Shown: piece by piece, positions 1-6,305 of the stretch
How positions within the stretch are numbered: position 1 is the stretch's first letter
How the letters are laid out: each line of letters begins with the position of its first letter
Assembly (NCBI GenBank): GCA_017549665.1
Contig: JAFYUD010000197.1
Span: forward strand, 1 to 6,720
Direction: 5' to 3'
Length of the DNA stretch: 6,720 bases
Source: Clostridia bacterium
Lineage (GTDB): Bacteria; Bacillota_A; Clostridia; Oscillospirales; Acutalibacteraceae
Translations under genes and position numbers: made by a program
The notes under the pieces: model-generated
Seen by the model: only the letters and a program-made list of their open reading frames with translations
Told to the model about the DNA's origin: nothing
Databases searched by the model: none

Positions 1-243
1 CAGGAGCTTCGTCTTAAAGGGATTGATAAAGATATTATCGACTCTGTTATCAGTGAGATTGAGATTGATTATTCCTCGAGTATCATAGACATTATTGAAA
101 AAAAATACAGTGGCTGTCTTGATGATGAAAAAGGCAGACGCAGAATGTTTGCGGGGCTGATGAGGCTTGGTTTTTCTTACAGTGATGTAAAATCAGCTCT
201 TGCAGATTATGATTTTTCGGTTGGTGATGTGGATGAGTATTAA
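1..243 (+). CDS. recX: RecX regulatory protein, C-terminal part (5' end outside window)
   Basis: The first frame is open from the window edge to a TAA at 241-243 and gives 80 residues. It begins QELRLKGIDKDIIDSVI and later has RRRMFAGLMRLGFSYSDVKSAL, the repeated three-helix pattern (a short basic stretch, 'L..KGI....I' and 'L.R.GFS..DV..AL') of the RecX C-terminus. RecX binds RecA filaments in the cytoplasm and modulates recombination and the SOS response; that role is family knowledge. Only the last RecX helical repeats are present, so start, promoter and total length cannot be judged. The end overlaps the start of rimO by 11 bp, which suggests translational coupling. The assignment rests on a short diverse domain but is supported by the position before rimO and pgsA. 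Confidence 0.82.
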   Translation, partial: QELRLKGIDKDIIDSVISEIEIDYSSSIIDIIEKKYSGCLDDEKGRRRMFAGLMRLGFSYSDVKSALADYDFSVGDVDEY

Positions 244-1558
244 TGTAGGTTTTATATCTCTTGGTTGTCCGAAAAACCAGGTTGACGCAGAGCTTATGTT
301 AGCAAAACTGCAGAATGCAGGTTTCAATATTGTAGATGTTGCTTATGAAGCAGATGTTGTGATTATCAATACCTGCGGATTTATCGAAGATGCAAAAAAA
401 GAAGCCATTGACAATATTCTTGAAATGGCAGAAATGAAAAATGAGGGCTCTATCCGTAAAATTATCGTTACCGGCTGTCTTGCTGAAAGATATCAGCATG
501 AAATTGCCGTTGAATTCCCCGAAGTTGACGGAATTATCGGTCTCGGTGCCAATGCTGATATCGTCGAGGTTGTAAATTCAGTAATGAATGATGAAGCAGT
601 TGAGAAGTTTCCGCCTAAGAATAAGATGCCTCTCGGTGGTGACAGACTTCTGACAACACCTCAGCACTGGGCATATCTTAAGGTTGCAGACGGTTGTTCA
701 AACTGTTGTACATACTGCGCAATTCCTGCAATCAGAGGTGAATTCCGTTCACGTCCAATGGAAGAAATTGTTGCAGAAGCAGAGATGCTTGCAAAGGACG
801 GAACAAAAGAGCTTATTCTTATCGCTCAGGATACGACACGCTACGGTCTTGATATTTACGGTGAGCTGAAGCTTTCAGAGCTGCTTAAAATACTCGATAA
901 GATTGATGGTCTCGAGTGGATACGCCTTCTTTACTGCTATCCCGACAGAATTACCGACGAACTTATTGATACGATGGCATACAGCGACAAGGTTCTTCCT
1001 TATATTGATATTCCTCTTCAGCACGTTGACGGAAGAATTCTAAAGGCAATGAACAGAACAGGTGACAGAGAATCTCTTACAGCTCTGATTGACAGATTAA
1101 GAGAAAAGATGCCTGATATTGTTCTTCGTACCACATTTATTACCGGTTTCCCCGGTGAAGATGAAGAGGCATTCAATAACCTTTCTGAATTTGTTGATGA
1201 CATTCAGTTTGACAGACTCGGATGCTTTGCATATTCAGCAGAGGAGGGTACGCCTGCTGCTGAATTTGAAAATCAGCTTGAAGATGAAGTAAAGAAACAT
1301 CGTGCTGATATAATTATGGAACAGCAGTTTGATATAATGCAGTATAAGCAGAAACAGCTTATAGGTTCAGTTGTTGATTGTATCGTCGAAGGCTACGATG
1401 CTTATACAGACAGTTATTTCGGCAGAACATGGATGGATGCACCTGAAATTGATTCTGTGATATATTTTACGGGTAATGGCGAGTATTCAGCAGGAGACAT
1501 TGTCCGTGTTGAGATTTTTGATATCAATGATTACGATCTTCTCGGCGAAATAGTCTGA
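233..1558 (+). CDS. rimO: Ribosomal protein S12 methylthiotransferase RimO
   Basis: RimO is a cytoplasmic radical SAM enzyme with two iron-sulfur clusters that adds a methylthio group to a conserved aspartate of ribosomal protein S12. The 441-residue product equals the usual family length. The N-terminal methylthiotransferase domain has cluster cysteines C12 (SLGCPKNQVD), C48 (NTCGF) and C82 (TGCLAERY). The radical SAM core has the CxxxCxxC motif C155, C159, C162, followed by AIPAIRGEFRSRP. The RimO-like AYSAEEGTPAA lies at 333-343, and a TRAM RNA/protein-binding domain fills roughly 373-441. I chose ATG 233 because MSINVGFISLGCPKNQVD matches the family start and GGTG at 223-226 is 6 nt upstream; in-frame ATGs at 200, 209 and 227 would only add a non-conserved extension. 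An extra cysteine, C158, sits inside the CxxxCxxC motif. The S12 specificity rather than tRNA (MiaB) comes from these signatures. Confidence 0.95.
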   Translation: MSINVGFISLGCPKNQVDAELMLAKLQNAGFNIVDVAYEADVVIINTCGFIEDAKKEAIDNILEMAEMKNEGSIRKIIVTGCLAERYQHEIAVEFPEVDGIIGLGANADIVEVVNSVMNDEAVEKFPPKNKMPLGGDRLLTTPQHWAYLKVADGCSNCCTYCAIPAIRGEFRSRPMEEIVAEAEMLAKDGTKELILIAQDTTRYGLDIYGELKLSELLKILDKIDGLEWIRLLYCYPDRITDELIDTMAYSDKVLPYIDIPLQHVDGRILKAMNRTGDRESLTALIDRLREKMPDIVLRTTFITGFPGEDEEAFNNLSEFVDDIQFDRLGCFAYSAEEGTPAAEFENQLEDEVKKHRADIIMEQQFDIMQYKQKQLIGSVVDCIVEGYDAYTDSYFGRTWMDAPEIDSVIYFTGNGEYSAGDIVRVEIFDINDYDLLGEIV

Positions 1559-1579
1559 TAGAATGATGGGGAAAATAAA

Positions 1580-2143
1580 GTGAATTTACCAAATAAACTT
1601 ACAGTTATAAGAATTGCGCTTACTCCTGTATTTTTGTTTTTATTCTGTGCGGAGTTTATACCGCATAATTACCTTTTTGCTCTTATTGTGTTTGTAATTG
1701 CAGCAGTTACGGATTTTGTTGACGGTTATATTGCAAGAAAACGTAATCTTATTACAAACTTCGGAAAAATCGCTGATCCGATTGCAGACAAAATACTGAT
1801 GACTGCGGTGCTTCTGGGCTTTATGCAGATGAAGCTTTGCAGTATATGGATAGTTATTATAATTCTTGCACGGGAATTTGCAATTTCGGCAATCAGAATT
1901 GCTGCAGCAGCTCAGGACTCTGTTATTCCTGCAAATGTTTACGGAAAAGTAAAAACCATTACGCAGATGATATTTTCTGTTCTGATAATGATTTTTATCG
2001 TTCTCGAAAATGAACAGGTGTTCGTATTACCGCAGTTACAGTCTGTTTCATCAGCGCTTCTTTGGGTAACAGCTGTGCTGACAATTGTTTCAGGCGTAAT
2101 TTATGTCAGGGACAGTTCAAAGGTAATAAACTTTTCTGAATAA
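1580..2143 (+). CDS. pgsA: CDP-diacylglycerol--glycerol-3-phosphate 3-phosphatidyltransferase (PgsA)
   Basis: PgsA is an integral membrane enzyme that transfers phosphatidate from CDP-diacylglycerol to glycerol-3-phosphate, the committed step toward phosphatidylglycerol and cardiolipin. The 187-residue protein carries a perfect CDP-alcohol phosphotransferase motif, DxxDGxxARx8GxxxDxxxD, with D45, D48, G49, A52, R53, G62, D66 and D70; the aspartates bind the metal ions and the last one is the usual catalytic base. Hydrophobic segments lie near 12-28, 31-45, 73-103, 128-144 and 157-174. The start is GTG at 1580: it gives the family-typical MNLPNKLTVIRI, and GGGGA at 1568-1572 is a Shine-Dalgarno site 7 nt away. 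ATGs at 1563 and 1566 are out of frame. The gene starts 21 bp after rimO with no terminator between, so it is probably in the same operon. The N-terminus and neighbours favour PgsA over other CDP-alcohol transferases. Confidence 0.94.
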   Translation: MNLPNKLTVIRIALTPVFLFLFCAEFIPHNYLFALIVFVIAAVTDFVDGYIARKRNLITNFGKIADPIADKILMTAVLLGFMQMKLCSIWIVIIILAREFAISAIRIAAAAQDSVIPANVYGKVKTITQMIFSVLIMIFIVLENEQVFVLPQLQSVSSALLWVTAVLTIVSGVIYVRDSSKVINFSE

Positions 2144-2147
2144 TTAA

Positions 2148-2177
2148 AAATACCACCGTTTTAAAACGGTGGTATTT
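2148..2177. terminator. Bidirectional intrinsic terminator between pgsA and the convergent SIS gene
   Basis: This is a perfect 30-bp inverted repeat centred between 2162 and 2163. Its core ATACCACCGTT pairs with AACGGTGGTAT, and AT pairs flank the core and close the loop. It starts 4 bp after the pgsA stop. The + strand continues with a T-rich run (to 2182) and the - strand continues with TTTTTAATTA, so it can end transcription from both sides. It also lies 3 bp past the stop of the isomerase gene on the - strand. Confidence 0.88.
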
Positions 2178-2180
2178 ATT

Positions 2181-2786
2181 TTATCCGTAGAAATAAGCCT
2201 CAATATCAGCACATAAAGCATGATATACGGGCAATATAAGCTCCTGGATACGATATGTTTCAGTTTCAGGAATCTGAATTGTGATATCAGATATATCGGA
2301 CAACAGTGAGTCATTCTTTCCTGTTATTGAAATTACTTTCATTCCGAGTGCTTTTGCCGTTTTTGCGGCAAAAACTACATTTTTTGAGTTGCCTGATGTT
2401 GACATTGCAATAAGTGCGTCATTCTTTTGTCCCAAAGCAATTACCGGCTGTGCAAAAATCATGTCAGCACTGTTATCGTTAGCCACAGCCGTTGAAAGTG
2501 AGGTTAAAGATGTCAGCGGAACGCAGGGGAGTCCGTACTGAAGACTGTCTGCAAAATCCCCGATTTTGTTTTTTATTTCTTCAGAAAGTTCTCTTTTAAG
2601 AAGAAAACCTTTCATCAGTTCTCCTGAAATATGCTCGCAATCTGCAGCTGAGCCTCCGTTACCGCAAAGAAGAAGCTTGTTTCCGCCTTTGAATGTATCA
2701 ATCAGTAATAGACAAGCATTTTTGATTGTAGCAATCTGTTTATCTGAAAAAGAATAATTGTTATTAAGCATGTCGATATATTTCAT
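2181..2786 (-). CDS. SIS-domain sugar-phosphate isomerase, GmhA (phosphoheptose isomerase)-like
   Basis: This 201-residue cytoplasmic protein resembles GmhA/LpcA, which interconverts sedoheptulose 7-phosphate and D-glycero-D-manno-heptose 7-phosphate. The phosphate-binding loop CGNGGSAAD (41-49) is followed by H52 and E56, at the positions of E. coli H61 and E65. The second SIS motif STSGNS is at 129-134. RIQE (179-182) and H189 match the E. coli Q172 and H180 region. Two departures are seen: an insertion of about 16 residues after 61 relative to E. coli GmhA, and Y178 where E. coli has an aspartate before RIQE. Substrate is therefore uncertain, and another ketose/aldose phosphate isomerase is possible. 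Start: ATG at 2786-2784 has GGTGAT at 2796-2791 with 4 nt spacing; an upstream in-frame GTG at 2795 lies inside that site and is less likely. It is divergent from the glycoside hydrolase gene and has its own predicted promoter. Confidence 0.85.
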   Translation of the reverse strand: MKYIDMLNNNYSFSDKQIATIKNACLLLIDTFKGGNKLLLCGNGGSAADCEHISGELMKGFLLKRELSEEIKNKIGDFADSLQYGLPCVPLTSLTSLSTAVANDNSADMIFAQPVIALGQKNDALIAMSTSGNSKNVVFAAKTAKALGMKVISITGKNDSLLSDISDITIQIPETETYRIQELILPVYHALCADIEAYFYG

Positions 2787-2802
2787 TATTATCACCGCTT
2801 AT

Positions 2803-2831
2803 ATAATATTATTTTTATTAATATATTTCAA
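2803..2831 (-). promoter_or_regulatory. Predicted sigma-A promoter for the SIS isomerase gene
   Basis: Read on the - strand, TTGAAA (2831-2826) is followed after exactly 17 bp by TATTAT (2808-2803). The expected transcription start is near 2796, which places the Shine-Dalgarno site at the very 5' end and leaves a leader of only about 10 nt. Overlapping TATA-like hexamers in this AT-rich stretch mean the -10 box could be shifted by a few bases. Confidence 0.5.
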
Positions 2832-2849
2832 GAGTTTTTTTATTACATC

Positions 2850-2878
2850 TTGATTAAATGATAAAAAAAATATATAAT
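2850..2878 (+). promoter_or_regulatory. Predicted sigma-A promoter for the GH95-like gene
   Basis: TTGATT (2850-2855) is separated by exactly 17 bp from a consensus TATAAT (2873-2878). Transcription would begin near 2885, giving a leader of about 16 nt that contains the GGAAGTGA ribosome binding site (2889-2896) before ATG 2901. There is an A-rich run in the spacer. No operator repeat is obvious, although TTCCGGAA at 2879-2886 is an 8-bp palindrome at the expected start site. Confidence 0.7.
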
Positions 2879-2900
2879 ATTCCGGAACGGAAGTGATTTG

Positions 2901-5000
2901 ATGAACACATATCTTAATGAAATTACTCAGAAGCCTGATAAATATGAAAACGGAAAAATTCTATATAAAATACCGTTTGGTGCCTACAGCGGAAACGGTG
3001 ACATTGCTTTTATTTTTGATGACGATGATGACGGCTTTTTTATGCACGTTTCAAAGTGTGATTTCTGGAAATTTACACCGGGAGCACACAGTGAAGGCGG
3101 CATCAAAACTGTCGGTAATATAAGAATACGGAATATTGACCTTTCTGAATATAACGTAAAGCATTATCTTAACAAAGGTGTTCTTGAGTGCACCTTCGGC
3201 AAGACTCAGATGGAGATTTTTGCAGCACCTGAAAACATTATTTACATTCAGCTTACTTCACCTGACGACGGAAGCTTTCCTGAATTGGGTATTGAAATGC
3301 CTGACACCTGCGGTTCAAGCAACTACTATTTTAATGATCTTGGCATGATGTGGTGTATGCGTAAGTTTGACGGCAAGGATGTTGAGCGTGAATCTGCAGT
3401 TACTATGTGCTGCAAGCGACTTGATACTTCACGTTGTGACGGAATAAAAACTGTCCGTTACGCAATCTCAGTTGTTACAAATTTTGATGATGCTGAATAC
3501 ATAAGCAGAGCTATTGATATGGCTTCCCATAGTGATTACGATAATGACAAAATCAGAACAGAGAATAAGTGGAAAGATTTTTTCTCAGCTTCAAAGGTTA
3601 CTCTTCCCGATAAGGAAATTGAAAAAAGATATAACGCAAGTCTTTATCTGCTTGCCTGCAGTATGGGTAACAAAAAATTTCCTCCCGGTCTTTTCGGAAA
3701 CTTTGTAACAGATGATTTCTTCCCGTGGGCAGGAGATTATCACCTTAATTATAACTACGAAGCACCCTATTACTGCTTGTTCTCTTCAAATCATCCTGAG
3801 CTTTTTGACGGTTACATGGCGCCCGTAAATGCCATGGTTGAAAAGGGAAAGGACTTTGCAAAGCTGTTTAACTGTAAAGGTATTGCCTTTCCTGTCAGCT
3901 TCGGACCGCAAGGATTAGACCTTTACACTCAGAAGGATTGTAAGGAGCACGGTATACTCTTCCTTGGACAGAAAAGCCATGCCGCATACACAGCAATAAT
4001 CCCTATAATGCATTGGTTTTCGACTTATGACAAGGAATTTGCAAAGAAAAATTACTACGATTTTATTATCGGAGTTGTTGATTTCTGGCAGGATTTTCTT
4101 GTGAAAGAAAAGGGTAGATACTTTGTAAAAAATGATGCCTGTCACGAGATTCCTTATTACAGAGGTGAAAAGTTCAACTACTTTACACATAAGGGACAGA
4201 TTGAGGCTGTCAATAACATTTTCTCACTCGGTGTTGTAAGACTTCTTTTCAAGGCTGTCATTGATATGTCTTCAGAGCTTGAAATAAACAGTCACAAAAT
4301 ACCTCAGTGGCGTGAAATTCTTGAAAATATAAGTGAATTTCCCACTTGTATCAAAAAGGGTAAGCGTTGCTTCAGATATTCAAAACGAGGTCTGCGCTGG
4401 AGAGATGACAACACTGTCGGGCTGCAGCATATTTACCCCTGCTCTCAGGTCGGTCTCGGATCTGACGAGAAGATTCTGAAAATTGCAAGAAATACTTATT
4501 TCATTAACGACAGAAGACTTGATGATAACGGCTCGAATTCATATCTCCCTGCAGGTGCGAGAATCGGTGTTGACCCTGCATTTCTTATTGAGGGTATAAA
4601 TAAAAACATCGAGGAATTCGGACTTTCAAATATGCTTTTCCGTCATCACGGCGGAGGAATTGAGCATCTTACGACAATTCCTGCAACTATAAATGAAATG
4701 CTGCTTCAGAGCCACGAGGGAATTATAAGATTTTTCCCCTGCTGGGATAAGAAATTGCCTGCTTCCTTTGAAAATCTCAGAGCAGACGGTGCTTTCCTCG
4801 TTTCTGCGTCAGTCTATGACGGTGTAGTTTCAGACATTACCGTTGAAAGTGAAAAAGGACGTCTTTGCAGAATTGACACTACCGGCATCAATGTGTCTGT
4901 TATAAAGCAGATTTCAGACGGAAAGAAAATTAAATTCAGTGTTAAAGGCAATTGTGTTGAGTTTAAAACTCAGCCCGGTGTCAGATACAGTATAACATAA
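2901..5000 (+). CDS. Cytoplasmic GH95-like glycoside hydrolase (six-hairpin type)
   Basis: The 699-residue protein appears to be a diverged relative of glycoside hydrolase family 95 (alpha-L-fucosidases and alpha-L-galactosidases). Its N-terminal beta domain has GAYSGNGDIAFIF and CDFWK (about 27-57), resembling 'LPLGNGRLGAMVFG...NEDTLW'. The central helical barrel has PWAGDYHLNYNYE (275-287), like GH95 'GDYHxNxNxxMNYW', keeping the asparagine pair as N283 and N285. HEIPYY (415-420) offers E416 where the family has its general acid, and LQHIYPCSQVGL (508-519) matches the 'HLYPLYPGNQI' region. EMLLQSHEG (599-607) is nearly identical to GH95; counting back from it puts E588 where the family has aspartate. 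A C-terminal beta domain follows (about 625-699). There is no signal peptide, so it should act inside the cell on imported oligosaccharides. ATG 2901 follows GGAAGTGA; a TTG codon at 2898 is less likely. The substrate is unknown and these placements are by-eye alignments. Confidence 0.75.
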   Translation: MNTYLNEITQKPDKYENGKILYKIPFGAYSGNGDIAFIFDDDDDGFFMHVSKCDFWKFTPGAHSEGGIKTVGNIRIRNIDLSEYNVKHYLNKGVLECTFGKTQMEIFAAPENIIYIQLTSPDDGSFPELGIEMPDTCGSSNYYFNDLGMMWCMRKFDGKDVERESAVTMCCKRLDTSRCDGIKTVRYAISVVTNFDDAEYISRAIDMASHSDYDNDKIRTENKWKDFFSASKVTLPDKEIEKRYNASLYLLACSMGNKKFPPGLFGNFVTDDFFPWAGDYHLNYNYEAPYYCLFSSNHPELFDGYMAPVNAMVEKGKDFAKLFNCKGIAFPVSFGPQGLDLYTQKDCKEHGILFLGQKSHAAYTAIIPIMHWFSTYDKEFAKKNYYDFIIGVVDFWQDFLVKEKGRYFVKNDACHEIPYYRGEKFNYFTHKGQIEAVNNIFSLGVVRLLFKAVIDMSSELEINSHKIPQWREILENISEFPTCIKKGKRCFRYSKRGLRWRDDNTVGLQHIYPCSQVGLGSDEKILKIARNTYFINDRRLDDNGSNSYLPAGARIGVDPAFLIEGINKNIEEFGLSNMLFRHHGGGIEHLTTIPATINEMLLQSHEGIIRFFPCWDKKLPASFENLRADGAFLVSASVYDGVVSDITVESEKGRLCRIDTTGINVSVIKQISDGKKIKFSVKGNCVEFKTQPGVRYSIT

Positions 5001-5006
5001 AAAACA

Positions 5007-5034
5007 GCTCCTGCATTGCAGGAGCATTTTTTTT
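5007..5034. terminator. Bidirectional intrinsic terminator between the GH95-like gene and the convergent hydrolase gene
   Basis: An 8-bp GC-rich stem, GCTCCTGC (5007-5014) with GCAGGAGC (5018-5025), closes a 3-nt loop. On the + strand it is followed by eight T residues at 5027-5034. On the - strand it is followed by TG and then a run of six T residues. It begins 7 bp after the GH95-like stop. The + strand T tract overlaps the complement of the TAA stop of the - strand gene (5033-5035). Confidence 0.92.
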
Positions 5035-6286
5035 AGCCGAAATAAAGTGAATTATTGATATTGTATACCTTTTCAGCAATTCGTCTGAAGGGTGTTTTGT
5101 CGTAACCTCTGTCGGTGTTAACAGATGTGTAAATGATAAGCACAAACGGGTCTTCAGCAAGGACAACGGCACAATCGTGATAGCCGACTGTCATATTGCC
5201 TCCGCTTCCTGATTTTCTCATAATGGAAATCTTAGTAGGGATTCCGTTTCTGATAAGGGGAGAGGTCTGTGAATTAAGAAGGTCGCTGAAAAATTCATTC
5301 TTGTATTTGCCGTTGTAGTTATAAATATCAAGGTAGAATTTTGCCATATCTGCGGCAGATGTTTCACCGAAAATATATGTTCCGAGGCGGAGATTTGCGC
5401 CGATTTTAGCCGCATTATTGTTAAGCACCTTGCTGCCGAACTGATCAAAAAGCATCTGGTATGCAGTGTTGTCACTGTATCTGAGTGCGTAATACATAAG
5501 CTCTCTGATTGTAAAGCCTGTACCTGTCTTGAATCCGCTGAGGTAATGTCCCGACCATTTCTGATTGCTTCTGAGGTAAAGTTTTTTTGTGAGAGGTATA
5601 TTGTTGGCTTCCATGTAATCGAGCATACTCTTGACAAAGGGCGCCTTGACAGTACACTGTGTTCTGTAAACCTTTGAGCTGTTGTACTGAATGTAATACT
5701 TATTGTTTACGTCTGTATAGTAGAAAGTAACGACGTTTTTATAGCTTTTACAGAAATTTTCAAGATCACGGATTTTGGAGAAAGCAGATTCGTCCATGAT
5801 ATTTGTCGAAAATCCGCTGAGAGAAGAAGTGTACTTTACTCTTTTGTCGTAGCGTGAAAGCATTTTTGTTTCACTTGCAGATGCCGCGTCGTTGCATTTC
5901 TTGGTCTTTTCAAGCTTGGCAGCCATTCTCAGAACAAGTCTTGCATCCTGAGCATTGACGGCTTTATCGGAATTGGCGTCTGACAGAACACACTGTCTTT
6001 CGGAAAGCTGAATCTGCTGCGCACTGAATTTAAGAACGTATCTCGCATCGGATGCAGTGATGATTCTGTCTCCGTTTATGTCTCCCTTGTAAAATTCACC
6101 GTCAGGAACTCTTATAGGATCCTTTTCGGGCATAACGATAGGAACTTCACTTTCTTCTTCACTGCAATCTTCACCTGTGAGTGATTCCGCAACGCTGTAA
6201 TCATACATTTTGTCTTCAGAATAAACGATGAAAATTGTTGATAAAATGAAAGATAATATTAAAATTGCACTTATAGTCTTTTTCAA
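5033..6286 (-). CDS. Exported dockerin-like plus class A beta-lactamase-like protein with CxxK in place of SxxK
   Basis: This is a 417-residue exported protein. Residues 1-22 (MKK, then a hydrophobic run) form a Sec signal or membrane anchor without a clear cleavage box. A linker rich in Glu and Asp (24-66) leads to two dockerin/F-hand repeats: D69-N71-D73-D80 and D103-N105-D107-D114, each followed by a helix (ARYVLKF, ARLVLRM). From about 150 to 417 the protein resembles the beta-lactamase/transpeptidase fold (beta-lactamase2 type), with C211-T-V-K214 where SxxK is expected, SDN at 271-273, and KSG at 358-360. No ExxLN omega-loop motif is visible, so classic class A antibiotic hydrolysis seems unlikely. 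The codon for 211 is TGT. The start is TTG at 6286, with AAGGTG 7 nt upstream. It follows mnmA by 19 bp and may share its transcript. It could be a cell-wall peptidase/amidase, a binding protein or an atypical thiol hydrolase; the activity is unknown. Confidence 0.82.
   Translation of the reverse strand: MKKTISAILILSFILSTIFIVYSEDKMYDYSVAESLTGEDCSEEESEVPIVMPEKDPIRVPDGEFYKGDINGDRIITASDARYVLKFSAQQIQLSERQCVLSDANSDKAVNAQDARLVLRMAAKLEKTKKCNDAASASETKMLSRYDKRVKYTSSLSGFSTNIMDESAFSKIRDLENFCKSYKNVVTFYYTDVNNKYYIQYNSSKVYRTQCTVKAPFVKSMLDYMEANNIPLTKKLYLRSNQKWSGHYLSGFKTGTGFTIRELMYYALRYSDNTAYQMLFDQFGSKVLNNNAAKIGANLRLGTYIFGETSAADMAKFYLDIYNYNGKYKNEFFSDLLNSQTSPLIRNGIPTKISIMRKSGSGGNMTVGYHDCAVVLAEDPFVLIIYTSVNTDRGYDKTPFRRIAEKVYNINNSLYFG
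5915..6085 (-). other. Dockerin-like domain, two calcium-binding repeats (part of the exported protein)
   Basis: This covers residues 68-124 of the exported protein. The repeats read GDINGDRIITASDARYVL and SDANSDKAVNAQDARLVL, each with acidic or amide residues at loop positions 1, 3, 5 and 12 as in type I dockerins. Positions 10-11, which in studied dockerins govern cohesin choice, are AS in the first repeat and AQ in the second. The module is near the N-terminus, whereas most dockerins are C-terminal. No cohesin gene is present in the window, so true cellulosome binding is not shown. Confidence 0.8.
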
Positions 6287-6299
6287 TTCAATACACCTT
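6284..6299 (-). promoter_or_regulatory. Ribosome binding site that sets a TTG start
   Basis: Read on the - strand, AAGGTG (6299-6294) lies 7 nt before TTG (6286-6284), which begins the MKKT signal sequence. A second TTG at 6291-6289 is in another frame and reaches TGA after one further codon. The strong site and the signal peptide right after it support the rare TTG codon. The site sits inside the 19-bp gap after the mnmA stop. Confidence 0.8.
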
Positions 6300-6305
6300 G
6301 CTACA

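Noticed and set aside
200..232. Upstream in-frame ATG codons extending RimO by up to 11 residues
   Set aside because: The added residues do not fit the family N-terminus, would deepen the overlap with recX, and lack a ribosome binding site as well placed as the one for ATG 233.
2181..2786. The isomerase as part of a lipopolysaccharide core heptose pathway
   Set aside because: The window looks Gram-positive and no other heptose genes (kinase, phosphatase, epimerase) are present.
3915..4190. An open frame of 91 codons antisense to the GH95-like gene
   Set aside because: It is an opposite-strand shadow of conserved coding sequence, with no family signature or convincing ribosome binding site.
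5218..5637. A 139-codon open frame on the - strand, inside the exported-protein gene
   Set aside because: It lies in another frame of a well-supported gene, has no recognisable domain, and its composition looks like a frame-shifted reading.
5033..6286. The exported protein as an antibiotic-resistance beta-lactamase
   Set aside because: The nucleophile serine is cysteine, no ExxLN omega-loop motif is visible, and the dockerin module and context do not suggest resistance.
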